A DNA stretch of 23,731 nt from positions 1 through 23,731 of the forward strand of contig JAANSK020245831.1 in the NCBI GenBank assembly GCA_011763485.2. The letters are read 5' to 3'. The notes under the pieces are model-generated. The model was given only the letters and a program-made list of their open reading frames with translations. It made no database searches and was not told the DNA's origin. Source of the stretch: Isoetes engelmannii (Eukaryota > Streptophyta > Lycopodiopsida > Isoetales > Isoetaceae). Within the stretch, counting starts at the first letter, position 1; each line of letters begins with the position of its first letter. Position numbers and translations under genes: made by a program. Positions 1-13,400 of this stretch are shown in pieces.

Positions 1-3
1 ACA

Positions 4-75
4 GGCTCAGAATTTAGATCGATTTTGATAAAGATTGAAGGCTTAGAATATAGATAGATTTTGATGAAGATTGAA
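4..75. repeat. 36-bp tandem repeat, two copies
   Basis: Positions 4-39 and 40-75 match at 32 of 36 positions. The unit contains a GATTTTGAT core. The left copy is close to the window edge, so more units may lie outside. Confidence 0.5.
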
Positions 76-81
76 GATGGA

Positions 82-103
82 GCAGTGATTCAGCAGTGAT
101 TCA
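82..103. repeat. 11-bp perfect tandem repeat
   Basis: GCAGTGATTCA occurs twice back to back (82-92 and 93-103), just after the 36-bp repeat. No function is suggested. Confidence 0.5.
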
Positions 104-310
104 ATAGGTTGCTAATGCTGCTGCAGAGGAATCACAACACAACACAACACAATTGCTTTAAACAATGATTGTTTTGTCCTCAAAATCGCCTCCAGCTCTC
201 GTCTTACGCCACACCTAATTCAATTCTAGTTATGCATGACATGATCCATTCGACTGTCATTCAAAGAAGGAGACGCGATAACCTCTATCGTACGTATCGC
301 ATTGGAGGAG

Positions 311-372
311 GGATTTGAACCAGAGCAGGTACCTCATCTCTATGGAAACACAACCTATGTTATTTTAACCAG
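311..372 (-). repeat. tRNA-like A/B-box pair, possible SINE head
   Basis: On the minus strand a TGGTTAAAATAACATAGG A-box-like motif (355-372) is followed by GGTTCAAATCC (311-321), which fits a Pol III B box. The spacing is of tRNA size. It may be the head of a degenerate tRNA-derived SINE; it is not a foldable tRNA gene. Low to moderate confidence. Confidence 0.5.
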
Positions 373-373
373 A

Positions 374-718
374 TTATAATGAGCTAGGATCTATGCCAAC
401 TTTGCCCTCAAGTGAGTGGCCAATCCATAGAACTTCAAATGGTGAAATGTAACAAGCCATATGCAATTCTGTTGTAGATCTACTAGGCTTTATATTATGT
501 ACAACTATCTTGATCCATTTTTTATCCTCCAAATGTGGACCACTTTTGAGTACATTTTTTTCACCAACAATGTACCATCTCTGTATTACACGACAAACAA
601 GCCAGATGTAATCGATTACTTCAGGCAATCCCCTTGATAGAGGCTTAATATATAAAATATACTCATCCACTTTATCCCCCAAATTGGATAGAGATGTAAA
701 CTTTTTACACCCGAGCAC
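374..718 (-). other. unexplained 114-codon open frame
   Basis: An uninterrupted 114-codon frame lies about 540 nt downstream of the ECM29 stop on the same strand. It opens at a GTG, just after an in-frame TAG that could instead be part of a splice acceptor, and ends in TAA. The sequence is protein-like and rich in aromatics, with IDYIWLVCRVIQRWYIVGEK and ACYISPFEVLWIGHSLEGKV. I do not recognise the family. It could be an exon of another gene, a transposon-derived gag-like fragment, or chance. No Met start is visible in frame. Confidence 0.5.
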
Positions 719-1261
719 AGTTTCCTAACATTTTCTTCATATACAGTCAAATATTTCAAGTTCCCAATCTAAAATTGGTATTTTTTTTAACTATAAATTT
801 TTCTATAATATGATAACTCTTCCAATTTCAACTGGATCAAACCACCTTTACCTTGGAATTTGCCAAACACTGATGTGGAATGGGTTATTTTTTCAAATTG
901 GTACCTTGCATGATTGAAAGTTCAAGATTTGCTTTAAACACATTGAATGATGGATCATGCACATAATATCTACATCCATGGAAATAAGCAACAACATATC
1001 AACTTGCCAATAATTGTGCATGTAAGCGTGTGCATAAGGTGCAAAGCACTATAGAATGCCCCAACCCGAATTACACCCTTCCAAACGCAAGGGTTGTAAT
1101 CAAGCCTTCCAATAGCTCCTTACAATGGGTTAGGACCATCTCCTATAAAAGGGTGGCAAGCAAACTTCTCTTTTTAAAGGTAAGAGCGTCCAAACACTAT
1201 TGAAAAAGCTGTTTTGTGGTTGAGCAAAGGACACCCAAAGCAACATGTCTTTGGCGTGTTA
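719..1261. other. ECM29 3' flank, no gene seen
   Basis: This AT-rich stretch between the unexplained frame and the ECM29 stop presumably includes the 3' UTR. I see no clear AATAAA on the minus strand. A plus-strand TATAAAA at 1144-1150 is the only promoter-like word and has no supported gene after it. Confidence 0.5.
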
Positions 1262-1450
1262 TTAATCTTCTATCACTGTCCTCAAACTTCTTATGAGTTC
1301 TCGGATAGACATTATATGTGCTTTAATAACAGAACTCTTCTCTGTACTCTCCAGTTCGGACAACCTAGATTCCATGGCATTGGCTATTGCTGTTGTAAAA
1401 TTAGCCATCTGTATTAACTCTTGAAGGCATTCTAGTGCTGTAGTCCGGAC
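1262..1450 (-). CDS. ECM29: ECM29 terminal exon 31 with stop (residues 1577-1638)
   Basis: It encodes VRTTALECLQELIQMANFTT and, at the C-terminus, HIMSIRELIRSLRTVIED. The TAA stop is at 1264-1262. The acceptor is TTTTTAG. It aligns with the C-terminal LL.LI helix of plant ECM29. The 3' UTR must lie below 1262; no AATAAA was seen on this strand in the 540 bases downstream. Confidence 0.5.
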   Translation of the reverse strand, partial: VRTTALECLQELIQMANFTTAIANAMESRLSELESTEKSSVIKAHIMSIRELIRSLRTVIED

Positions 1451-4400
1451 CTAAAAACAATTTCGGAAGTTGGCCAGTGAGCTAAGCATGTACGCGTTGA
1501 CAAGCTTCAGGAATTAATGCAAAATTACCTGTGCAATCTTGACATTGCTGGCAGCGTCAAGCAATCTTTCAATTACTTGTCCCTGAAAATAAAACTGAGT
1601 ATTAAAAGAACCCAGGAATATTTCTAGATCCATGAGCAAGCAGCTGGAAATATAGAAGCTTACCATTTGTAGAATCAAATCAGAATCATCCTTGCCAATC
1701 ACCACATGGTCTGGCTGTAATAAATTAGGACCAATACGCTTGATGAATTTTCTCAAAGTTGAAATAGCACCCAGCTTCTCTGTTTCATAATAGAAGGTTA
1801 GACATTCCCATCCAACAAGTGAAACTGAATAGCAAGATGCACCAGGAGAACAACATTAAGCACATCCCAGATCTTTGGCCTATAGGAGCCTGCACTGACT
1901 TTGATAGGCAGTTCGCCTTTTATGACTGGTGATAATTATTCTTAGTGTACGTAAAATAACATGCACATTACATAGACATAAAAGCGGTCCTTGTTCTGGG
2001 CATTTCTCCCATTTGTTCTCTAGCTTTTCATCTCAATTCATTCATCATTTTGTATTCTTATTCTGCCATGTTTTATTTGGGTTAGCAATCGGCAGTAAAC
2101 CTAGACAGCGGTTGGGAAGTGACAGCACAATCTATGCTGCTTTCACATTTAGATTTCATATACGACAAGCAGAAAACCATGTCAAGCCATGCAAGTGCTT
2201 TAAGGGAAAAAAGAGGAGATGGACAAGGCACCACTATACTGCCCTTAACTATGCCTGTCTCAATTATCTTAATTAATAGAAATAAGAACAATAGGGATAA
2301 AAAGTCCATTAGGATTGCAATCAAGACGAACCTTGCCAGGCACCAATGCTTAAGGTTGAAACTATAAGGCGTAAAATGGATTGAGCATGTGGTGTCACTG
2401 TCGTTGAAAAAACTGATGGCAAGCAAGCTGCTAAGCATGCCAATACTTTGTCCAGTGGTACAGAACCCCCATCCGTTGAATCTAATACAAAAACAAAGTC
2501 AAATATGTCATGACAAAATGAGTCATGCCAAGTCGTAGCATCCTATTATATCATCCAAGCATACACCCTGTCACCATCACTATTCTTGCGAAGTCGTGGC
2601 ATACTATCATACATTGTAAATCATTCAGCTGATATATAATTCATTAAAGTTCCTTGATAACTTTCTGAAAAGTTGCCTCGGCACTAATTCATTCACTAAC
2701 CCCTTTACTTCAGGTCATGAACATATACACCAAAAAGCGTCACTATTAGTTCCTTTCAATCGGCTGAAACTGATCCCTCTGTATATTACCTGAACCTGCA
2801 GGAGAAGTGAACTCGTTCTCTTTCCTTGATATGGATTTCCCACAAATGTCAACCAGAAAGGTAATGGCTGGCGCACAAATTTCTTCTGTGTGAAAAGCAT
2901 CAAGAATCTGCATAAATGTAATTAATATAAGGGCAATAAAAAGAAACTTCCGTTGCTAGTATCAACTGTGTGCTATATAATACAAATACAATGCAGTTCT
3001 AGTTGCAAACATACACCTCAGGTACTGAAACACTCCATTTCTTAAATTAGAATTTCCCTTACAAGAAGCTTTCTTTGATCTATCGTCTGAAAGTTTATGT
3101 ACTCTGAGTCATAAATCTTGCATCCAATTAGAATCCCGTTGGGAGAATAATCACTTTGATTTACATACTAAGAAAACATAAGTAAAATTCTATCTTATCT
3201 GCCAAAAAGAAATAACTAGTACTGATAGTCAGGCATTCGCTGAACTGCATAACCTATTTGGAAAAAGAAATCGAGTTATAAAGAACAGTTACTTGTTCCA
3301 AGCAAGAATATGCTGCATCAGAAAACTGCCTGTTCTGCCGTGTACAAGCAGAAAATATGACCTCTAGTATCTCAGTTGGTCCCACACAACTTTCTTTGCC
3401 ATTCAAGATTGCTTTTGAGCAAGATTTACAGAGAGATCCAATAGCTTGCAAAACGCATTCTTTCCCCTGGCCAATGATTCATTAAAACGAGTCAGAGAAG
3501 TATCATGGCAAGCAATCCCATAATGCGATAATTCTTGATTGTCTATCTTCTAACCTCCCATATACGTCCCGGAACTTCTTTCAGAAGACTTGAAACGAGC
3601 GGCTGAACAAATGCAGAGTCACCAGCGACCTCAGCTAATGCTGCTGCAGCTTTTGCACACTGCAACCAACGAAGGGTCACGATCATTATAATAAAAAGCA
3701 TAAAAAAGCCTACAATTAGAGGTATTAAAAGGAAAACACATTGTATTATCTATTATTCTAGACCTTAACAAACAGGTTGAGAAAATCAAAAGATTTATAG
3801 CTATTCATAAGCTATAAGGTGAACAGGGAGAAAACTTTGGAGATATACAAAAAATACCCCTTATACAATGACGAATATTCACGCGTCATTAGTAAAGATG
3901 ACATGCATTACTGCTGGTCATAATATCATATTATTATTAAAAATGCACTCAATGCTTAACAGACATGAAAACAGGCCGGACTGAATGCGTACCTTTTTCT
4001 TTTCTGTCCATGATGATGAAGCAAGTCCTGTACACACCAAGGGCACAATCTCAGCCATGTACAGTTGCAGTGCAAAAGTCTCAGTGCTGGTATTATCTTC
4101 CCAGGCCTCGTCAAAACAACCACTTATTGTCTTGTCCTCATCAAATCTGAAAACGTATGAATGAACCATTTTTCGTACTGCTTGAGATGCCGAAAAATAC
4201 ATTAAGTGATAAAATTGACAAATTGATGCAAATGCACAACACAACACAACACTGTAACTAGATCAGTTCGAAATATTCAAAAGCAAAAAACAGAGAATTT
4301 AGAAGAAATGCCATCTCCATCCTCAGAGATCTCAAAGACATACTCCCAATTATAATTCAGCTCTTGAATTTGCAATATAGCATATGATGATTTAAGTTCT

Positions 4401-7400
4401 TAGTTATCTGTCAATGCACATGGGAATCCCAACACTTCCTTTAAGTGATGAGTGTAAAATGGGGGGACAAAAATGCATCAAATCCCTGGATCTGAACCTA
4501 ATCACGCCACTGATAACAGATTTGTGATATATGAAAGTTGGTCATGAGCATGGTATACTGGATTATTGGGGAACTGAATTGTGAACTCACCTCAGACACG
4601 AGCAACAGTGCATATTTTAACCATCAACTTTCTAATAGACATTAGGATTTGCCGAAATCTAAGGAATGCATCAATTGTCTTGTGGCTTGGAGCCTGTTTA
4701 AAGCCTTATGACAAAATTCTGCTTTCTTAGGTACCCTGTAGGAATTCACTACCAGCTATGGAACTGTCGCATCAACAATAACGCACCTCCAATCTTATCA
4801 AATTGTCTTTGAGCATATGTCAAATCATCACGCAAATCTCGTTCAATGGAATAACAGAATCTTGTGGGAATGGAAAACACTACCACTTAAAAATCATAAA
4901 GGAAAGCTATTAAACAAATGCTCTTTTCAAATACAGACCTGCCAATGAAACTAACAGGAAGGATGAGCACACTGTATGCTTTCACAATGTCACTACAGTG
5001 TCGTGAAATTTCCCTGCACAAAAGCCCGGCTGCAGTGCAAGCATCCTTGTTTCCAGACTTGTAAAGATCTATAATTTGGATAAGGTATTGTTCCGCCTGT
5101 CGTTCCCCTGAAAATTTAAGAACTCCAGTGCTTGCCGCAGCAAACGATCTCTTAACAACTATGCTTTTTTCAGATACCACAGCAGGAAGCAGAACCTTGA
5201 GCAAGGACCCAGTATACGGCCTGATACTGGAACCCAGGGTTCCTGACATTGAGCCAATAAATTTTGATATCCCAACTCTGCAAATGCCACAAAAGAATAT
5301 TAAGCCTTTATAAGCCACAAATAAAAAATTAAATAAAGACAATCTCAATAATCTGTTTACATTTTGAATGTTAGAATATCTACATAAACCAGCAAATAAA
5401 AACCAGTGGCTGAGGTGTGGCTCATTATACAATGCCAACTTTTGTACAGTGAGAGATAACAGGGCACAGGTTCCCTAATCCCACCCAGAAATTATTTGGC
5501 TTCTTAAGTTCTACTAAAGCCGGCAGGCATAACACTGGACAAAATGCTCTTTCAAGGCCTGGGTTCAATTTAGATCTTATGCCATGTTTCATCTCATTAC
5601 CTGATATACATATGAGAGGAACTAAAGTTATTATCCTCCATTACAATGCCTTCTAATAGTTATTCACTTATACAGACATCTTGCATCTCTTTTATACTCT
5701 TCGGTATTGAGGCTAGAGCAGTATCAGCTCAGCTAGAGGTAGAACAGCAATAGAAGCATGATGATGCATTTCACCTTGTATTAAGACCGACGCTAGACTG
5801 CACCAAATCAACAAGTCGAGGAATCAACAATTCAAGTGTAGGAATATCCAAATGGTGTAGGCAGATATCAAGGGTGTCCCACATTGGAGAGTCCCTTGAA
5901 ACAGCAATTCGAATGTTCTCTAACTTTTCAACATTCATTCCCATGCTATCTGCATGCAGCTGAGGACAAAAAATGGAGGAATATGAGCTTGCATTCTAGT
6001 AACTAGTTGTAAACCCAAAGATACCTCTGCATAATTTAATCGTTGGTCTTCAAGGCCTGATAGGCTTTCCAGCATGCAACAAATTAATTCTGGCAGCTGG
6101 GGACGAATCGCATTTCCTGCACCCTATATGCACAAACAAGAAAAATAAGAAGATGAAAACGATTACAAGTCTAACAATATCATGCCCATCAACCAATTGC
6201 ACCCAGATGCTTTTCTTAGGAATTTGACTCATGCTTGGATGCCAAATATCATATGCCTTATCCTCACTGGCTAGACACTACTAGGACTGTGGAAGCCACT
6301 TGAAACAGACCCCAATGTACTCTAGGGGGCTCCTGAAACCATCATAAATGGGAAAAGTGTTTTGGCTGAGTTGGTTAGGCCGGGTGGTTACATCAAGTAA
6401 TCAAGATGTAATGGCAACCATGGCTTCAGCAATCAAATTAGAAGTTAGATTCTACTTGAAAGGAATTGTTTTTCATGAATCTGTTGCTTGCTCTACTTGT
6501 TAAATAAAGTGCAATACAGAAGTGCAGCAGACAAATTGTAGTTGCCACGATGCTGAGGTTATACTCATGCATGGCAATTGGACAGTGGCGTTCTTTAAAG
6601 AGCCAAATGCAAAACCACAAGCACCCACATGTTGCAACTCTCTATTAGGATCTGGAATCAAATGCAATCAAACACCAACAATGTGATTCAAATAAGCTGA
6701 AGTCTCATACTTCAGTTTGAGGGGGAGTGTTTAATATGGCAAACTAAAGTGCCAATGGTCAATACTATTGCCTATGGTTGGGACCCTACTCAAGGGGAAG
6801 GGAAACATGCTAGAACAGGACTTGGGATAGACAGCATTCAGAAGGGAAATAGAAAAATATAGCTGCAAAGATGGCCGCTGAAGGAAATGCAAGAAAAGCT
6901 AAGTAGGAAGAGCTAGAAATAGCAAATAGATGCTAATTCAATCGACCAATGCCCCAGTTTTCTTGCATCACTCTTTCTTCTCATCTTCCAGAAGCAGAGG
7001 AGAAAGAGAACATGATACGTTTGCTTTTGAGACCCTTATATATACTTGAAACCCCTTTACGTTTTCCAATCCTCTTAGATCCAATCCCGAATAGGGCCCG
7101 TGGATTCTTTTGTCCCTTTTACATAGCAACAATAAACCCTATGTGACATTCCCCCCTCCATATGAATTCAGCAAAGCAACCAATATATGATCTACTGCAA
7201 AGGAAATTTGATCTACTGGAACATCTATGTAAATAAAATTTTCAAGACCCTTGGAATGATCACTACTACTCAAGGGCAACTCTGTTTCCAACTTCTCATC
7301 TGAAAAGAGCCAGTGAACTTGGAATCTCTATGACAATTTCTATGACATCAAGATAAAACAAGGGAGCTTCCCACGTTAAATATTGCTTTCTGGAGATCAA

Positions 7401-10400
7401 TGACGATGGTTTCGTCCAGCACCCAGGATATTTGAATACTTACTAGTGATAGATGCTATAGGTGAGACCTTGATGTCATCTCATCAACTTGACATTGACG
7501 TTGGTCATGAAACTAGACCTAAGCTCAAATGCTCAAAAGGGATCTGCAGACTATGCCATTGAATGAACTCGAGTCTGAGAATCATTTCATTTTCACGTGC
7601 CCAATATATTACGAAATCCGAGATATTGCCTCTTCCAGGAACCTACCTGCCTCCTAAAGTTCATCAGATTTGAGGACCAGAAATGCGTAGACCTATTCCT
7701 CCATCAAATATGGAGCATGATGTTGGAAGTATTGACAGGGAAACGATGGTGGCCAAAGGCTGATCATTTTCCCCCTCTATTGGCCTCCCTAGAGGATTAT
7801 CTATTAAAGCTGGGCAGCAAAGAAAAGCACAAACAGTCATTATTTAAGTGAGGAAACAAGGATAACATCACCTCTTTCTTTGAACAGAACAGCTAAGAAA
7901 AGACAAAATAGAATTCAGCTTCTTTATTTTTCAATGTTTCAGTCAGTTAGAATTTCTTTTATGGACAATTCTAGGTGGCTACAATGTCCCACTAGCTGTA
8001 CATGATCTGATGTAATAAGTGGTCTCATAAACCCAAGCAGTCTCGTGCAGACATTAATATAATCTTTCTTAATGAGCTATCTTAGTGAGTTCTAACTTCC
8101 ATTCTTCAAAATTTGCAAGACGCAACTTTTTGTTGCTACTTTAGAGATTTAAGTAGAGCAGAGGAATCCAGGTGCTTAATCTAAACAATTATGCATAATA
8201 GACATGTCAATATATTGTCATTCAATGCCTCCCTGAAGGGTTTGTGAGCTCCCGAGTTACGTCTTTTAACATTAAATGAAAACCTTTGCTGAGAATTAAC
8301 ATCAAATGGGCAAGAATGAAAGAAGTAATGGACACATCAAACAAGGGTTTATAACTAACCTTTACAATTTTCATGATTGTCGTGATAGACACTTGCCGTA
8401 TATCGTCCACCTTGCTCATGATACCATTTGAAAGTAGAAAGGGCAAGACAATGCCCATCGCAGTCTGAGTCTCACTGCTTGGGGTAAGTTCAGAGTCACA
8501 CAACCTTATTGTCAGCAAACTTACAACTCGACAAAGAGCAGCAGCAGCCTTTCGAACACTTTCTTTGATGTCATCCAATGCACGGAAGAGCATACTCCAC
8601 ACCTTAGCAAGATGCTTCTCCACCTGATGCAAAGCAATAGTTAATACAATATAGGAGTAAACAGAATGGTGGAGAACTTGAGGATCCTATTTTTGGCCAT
8701 ATATAAATATTGTGGTGTGCTCTATAAATACTTCCAAGAAGGAAGCGTATTTTATCCAATTAAAAGGGCAAGGTACAAGAATGCCTGTATTACAGCAAAC
8801 TAGAGCATACAATTGATGCAGAAACATCATATAGAGCTTTGTCAGAGCCTCACAAGGACCTGTTTTGATGAGAATCATCTAAACAAAAAAAAGGACTTTT
8901 TCTCGTAACAATACCTCACCAAATCGCCGACCTTGTAAAAGATCTGCAAGAGCGAGGCACGATGATTCTCGAGAACGCCATAGCCTGGATCCCATGTTCA
9001 ACAATAAATCTTCCATAATATCGTCAAAATACTCGTCCATAGTCTTCTTCGGCTCACTTACAAGTGATACCCAGATATGACTCATTGCTTCCTAACATTT
9101 GGATGGAATAGAAGTTGGTAACATGAAACTTATTTGTATCAGCTTGAACAAACTTCAAAGGTTCCAATGTTAAAAGCATTGTCTTGAAAAAGGGCAGCTA
9201 TACCTGGATTTGTTTATTAGGATCATACTGGTAACGGAACAGCTTTGGAACCAATGCACGCAAGTGTGGCATCAATGTGTCACCAGCATGTTTTGCTATT
9301 CGTGCAAAGCCAAATGCTGCTCCACGTTTTGAATTGAATGCGGCTTGGTAATTTGCAAGGTCCATAAACTTGTAAATAAGATCAGGCTGCCCCATTTCAG
9401 TTGCCAAGCTACAGAGCTCTTTGTAGGTGCTTATCTTCCCACCACTTGGAGTTTGACCAAAGGCTCCATCTTCAAAGACCTCGGTATCTTCCATAAGCTG
9501 CAAGAAAAAAGTGCAACAGCATCAAAGACTGCTGATACTTTCACTAGCATTGCTAACCAAATTAAAGCACTTCATTAAAGAGATTTGGAATTTGTTGTAT
9601 AACATGATCTGACTGTGGCATGTGTTCATGGGGTTTCATGGAATCGAACCTAAACAAGTGGGACAACAGCCCCAAACCTTAACCAAGTGAGAGGGCCCCA
9701 AACATGATCTGACTGTGGCATGTGTTCATGTCCGATAGAAGATACTGACTGAGGCAAACATTCAACTGTATGACATAAATTAGATTATTGTATGTGAAGC
9801 TACTTTAAACTACTACTTTCCACTGTGTACTCGGCCACCTCTATAGCTGATATAACAATGAAGCAAAGTTAACAAACCTTCACTGCCCGCTTCCTTTTCG
9901 CTGTCCCAGAAAGCGTCCCAACTAGACCTTTGATGAGTTCTTGTTTCGTAGAGTCATTGCCAAGGTCGTAAACTATGCTCATTCCACGAGAGGCCATTTC
10001 TTGTGTAAGATTATCCTGATCACCTAAAAGATGGGACAGAGCTTCCTGCAGTTGTACAAGGAAATCAGCGCATAGCTATAACAGATACAACTCGGACAAG
10101 TGAATACAACCTGAATATCTGGAAGAAGATTTTGAATTTCATAGTGTCTTCCAGAATATGTAATGAGTGATACAAGCCACACTGATCCAGCACACCTTTC
10201 CTCTTTCCTGCTACTAGTGAGTAACTCATCAAACAACTTGCGTATTATTCTGTTTCTTGCGTTTGTTCTTGCATCCACTTGTTTCATTTTTGAAGACCCT
10301 GCTTCCTGGATGCTATAGTCATCACCAAAAAACCCCACCATAGAGGACAAAGACACAAAATTCGATTGCAAAATTGTATCTGCAGTAGCAGGAACTACAC

Positions 10401-13400
10401 CCCAAATAAATGCAATGGCTTCTCCCACTGAAAAGAGCAATTCTTCAACCTAATACGAACCAGTCAACTTAAGGTAACTAAAGTTTGGACAAACATGCAA
10501 GAGACCTCAAGGACGATTTCTAACCTTTGACTTGCTTAAGGTAAATAAGGCAGTTATAGAAGCATCAAGAAGATCTGGAGTCTCATCACCAAAACACAAG
10601 TGACCATATGCAATAGCTGCTTTTTGAACCGTCTTCCCATCCTTGGAGGACAAAAGCATGTTCAACCGACTAATGACCATTTCCATGGATATTTCTTGAT
10701 CGGCAATCATATTTGAATCCTTTTGAGCTCTTTGGGTCTTTAGCTCAGATGAGGAAGACTCAAGGACTGTTGAATCACCATCGGCACTTAATTTGCCTTT
10801 TGGAATTGGTAATGGACCACGCAAACCAATGTGCCCAAGTGCTTCGCATGCAAAGCCTGCCATTGTTAAATTGCTCAGATCCATCATCTCAACAAATGTT
10901 GCAACAGCTTGCCTGAGCAACACATCTGAAACCTGACGCGTTAATCTGTCAGCAAAACTGCAGCAGCCCTTGAGCAGGATGAAATTCCAATAGCAAAAAG
11001 CACCTAGGTTGTGAAATGCTTACAACGGGTGTCCGACTCATAAGCTGTGCTGTAACATAGCCAGCAGAACAGAGTGCTCCATGCAAAACTTCAAATCTGC
11101 AATATGGAAACTAGATAAGGCAGTACATCCATGCAGCCTGCACACAACCTAGATCCATACCTTGCCTTTGCGCCTTGTTTGATTAACAGCATTAACTCGC
11201 TTAACAAATTAGATGCTTCCGTAGAAGAAAGACCACAAGTTATAATTCCAAGCAAACGAGCAAATGCTTCTCGTGTACTCAAGTCAACATGCGCAATAAA
11301 GCTCCTAACCCACACCAGACGATCACAATACAGCTTTGCAAATCTCTATTACAATGCCAGTATTAGTTTATCCTGCTAATTACTCAAGTGGCTGTTGAGA
11401 ACAACATGATCTTTCGTGACTACCTTGGGGTCTTTAGAGGCAAGGGCAAGGAGTGCTTTTGATGCAGATGCATGCAGTTCCGCTGTCCCATCATATGCCA
11501 TTCCATGCTCTAGCAGAAGACGAAAGTGGTCTTCTGCCAGTTCAAGATCCTGCTGCTTACCTTCCGGTCTGTCCAATTCTTTTTCAAAACACTTCAAAAC
11601 AAACTCAATCATTGCTACATAGACTTTAGGTTGGAAGAATAATGCACGTTCGCCAAGTTGTGCAGGTTCAAGAATTGCTGGCTTCTGCTGGCATATGCAG
11701 GTTATCATGTCCTTAAAGGCCGGATATTGTATCTTGCTTTTCTCATCCTTTGCAGAATTTAAACCATGCACTGACATCTCCCTAGAAACCAAGGACCATC
11801 AACCATCAATCAAGGAAATTGGAGAAACGAAACCACACATATTGAAGTTTCCATTCACTTAACGAATAAATGTGAACATGTGCTACTAAATGGAAGAACT
11901 CTATGAGTGCAAAAAAATTCGTTGTAAGTAACTTATTCCTCTTATGGGTTATAGGCCTATGCCATATCCAACAATCAATGATTCATCTATTGAAAAAGCA
12001 AACCCAAACCAAAACTCTAGTACATGCAGGAAAGCAGAAGAAACCTTATGTCAAGTTTACTATCACCAGCTCCAAGCATGCATAGAAAGCGACTCGGTGC
12101 ATGATCTGTGCTGAAAAGCTCCGTTGCCCAAAATAATGCAGAAAACCTTGCTTCATCTTCCACCTGTAGCAATCAGCATTTTGTCAAATTATACTGTAGC
12201 TATAAAATTCCTTTCGACAGGTTAGTCATGTTTTTCCTTGAGGTGATATAATGGTTTCCTTCCATATTGAATAAGGATGAACTGTCTTTCATTAGTACAA
12301 CATAAGTTAATATAAAACTATTGGTACGTTAACTTGTTTAAAACTATTGGTATGTGAGATATAAATGACTCTCCTGTGATGTGGTTTCTGCTAAATGCTT
12401 GGGGAAATTTTTCCAATTTGCAGATCTATGTTAATCTAATCAGCGAAAAATAAATGTCGAAATGCAATGAATCAGCTCCCACATACCGCAGTGATATTTT
12501 CAAGAAGCATTGCTTCGATCTGTCTCTTGATACTCTCACTGCAACCCTGAAAAAGAAGTCAAGTTGCCAACATCAAAAATTGTACATTAACTGTTTGTAG
12601 GAAGTCCATTAAGTTAATACATGAGTTTCTATCCCTTGGATATCAACATCAAAATATGTATTTCTAACTCGTATTAACTGTTTGTATGAAGTTCATTAAG
12701 GTAATACATGAGTTTCTACTCTCCCTTGGATTGTTTTCTTTCCACTCTAGTAGGTTGTATAAAACTTTCTAAAAACTTAATTTTTACAATTTACAAATAA
12801 TACTGCTTTCCATTGGAACATATAATAGTTTAGAGCAGGTTGTTTAAAAAGAGTGTTATTAAAACGTCCTAGTCATATGTTCTTGACAAGAATGGTTGAA
12901 CTGTAACATCCGTTTGCTTTCAGTCAAGACAGTACTGGCCTGTTACAAAAAGATATACCTTACCAACAAAAGCATCATATGTTGTTTCCTCTAGCTTGAG
13001 CTAATGAGATGAGAGCATGTCATAGATGCAACTTATACATGATTGCATAAACACATTTAACTGCATGAGTTATGCAATAAATTGGCAATGACCTGGACAT
13101 TCTTGACTTAGAAGCAAAACCCACAAGTTTGATGATGTAGTAGTTAGATTTAGGATTTATTTTTGTATTGCAAATTCCTCCAAATTCTGCTGTGCTGCCA
13201 CCACCATTAAAATGCTCATTGTACAACCAGAAGTGTGCTGCTAAGCATGTACATAACGGAACAGGAAAGAAGTAGCTCATAGTGAGGTACCTTGTAAGCA
13301 GGAGCCAATAAGTTCAGGGTATCTTGAACGGTTGGGCGAACGCGTGAACTTTCTGTCCTCAGAGCATTAAATAGCCGTTTTACCATGTCCATACTACCAC

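Larger units (their letters stand above)
6124..8359. other. intron 21 with transposon debris
   Basis: This 2,236-nt intron holds a possible Pol III A box (6363-6374), a copia-type LTR with polypurine tract (6719-7148) and a LINE-like fragment (about 7520-7850). The rest, including 7852-8359, shows nothing recognisable. Confidence 0.5.

Noticed and set aside
1144-1150. Plus-strand TATAAAA as a promoter.
   Set aside because: The only frame after it (1214-1417) is antisense to the terminal ECM29 exon and has no recognisable motif.
1929-2438. Overlapping open frames of 80-118 codons on both strands.
   Set aside because: They are within an intron of a confirmed gene, overlap each other on opposite strands and show no recognisable motif or composition.
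5128-5313. Plus-strand frame of 61 codons.
   Set aside because: It is the antisense shadow of ECM29 exon 24.
6949-7146. A 65-codon plus-strand frame as a gene.
   Set aside because: It lies wholly inside the LTR and covers its TATA and polyadenylation region.
6728-7148. Reading the isolated LTR in minus orientation, using the purine run opposite 7149-7159.
   Set aside because: TATA, AATAAA and the tract GAGGGGGAG at the left end all fit the plus orientation; the minus reading lacks a primer site or internal region. It is kept only as a curiosity in the findings.
9631-9700. A functional tRNA gene.
   Set aside because: The B box is perfect but the acceptor and T stems do not pair, so a tRNA call is not supported.
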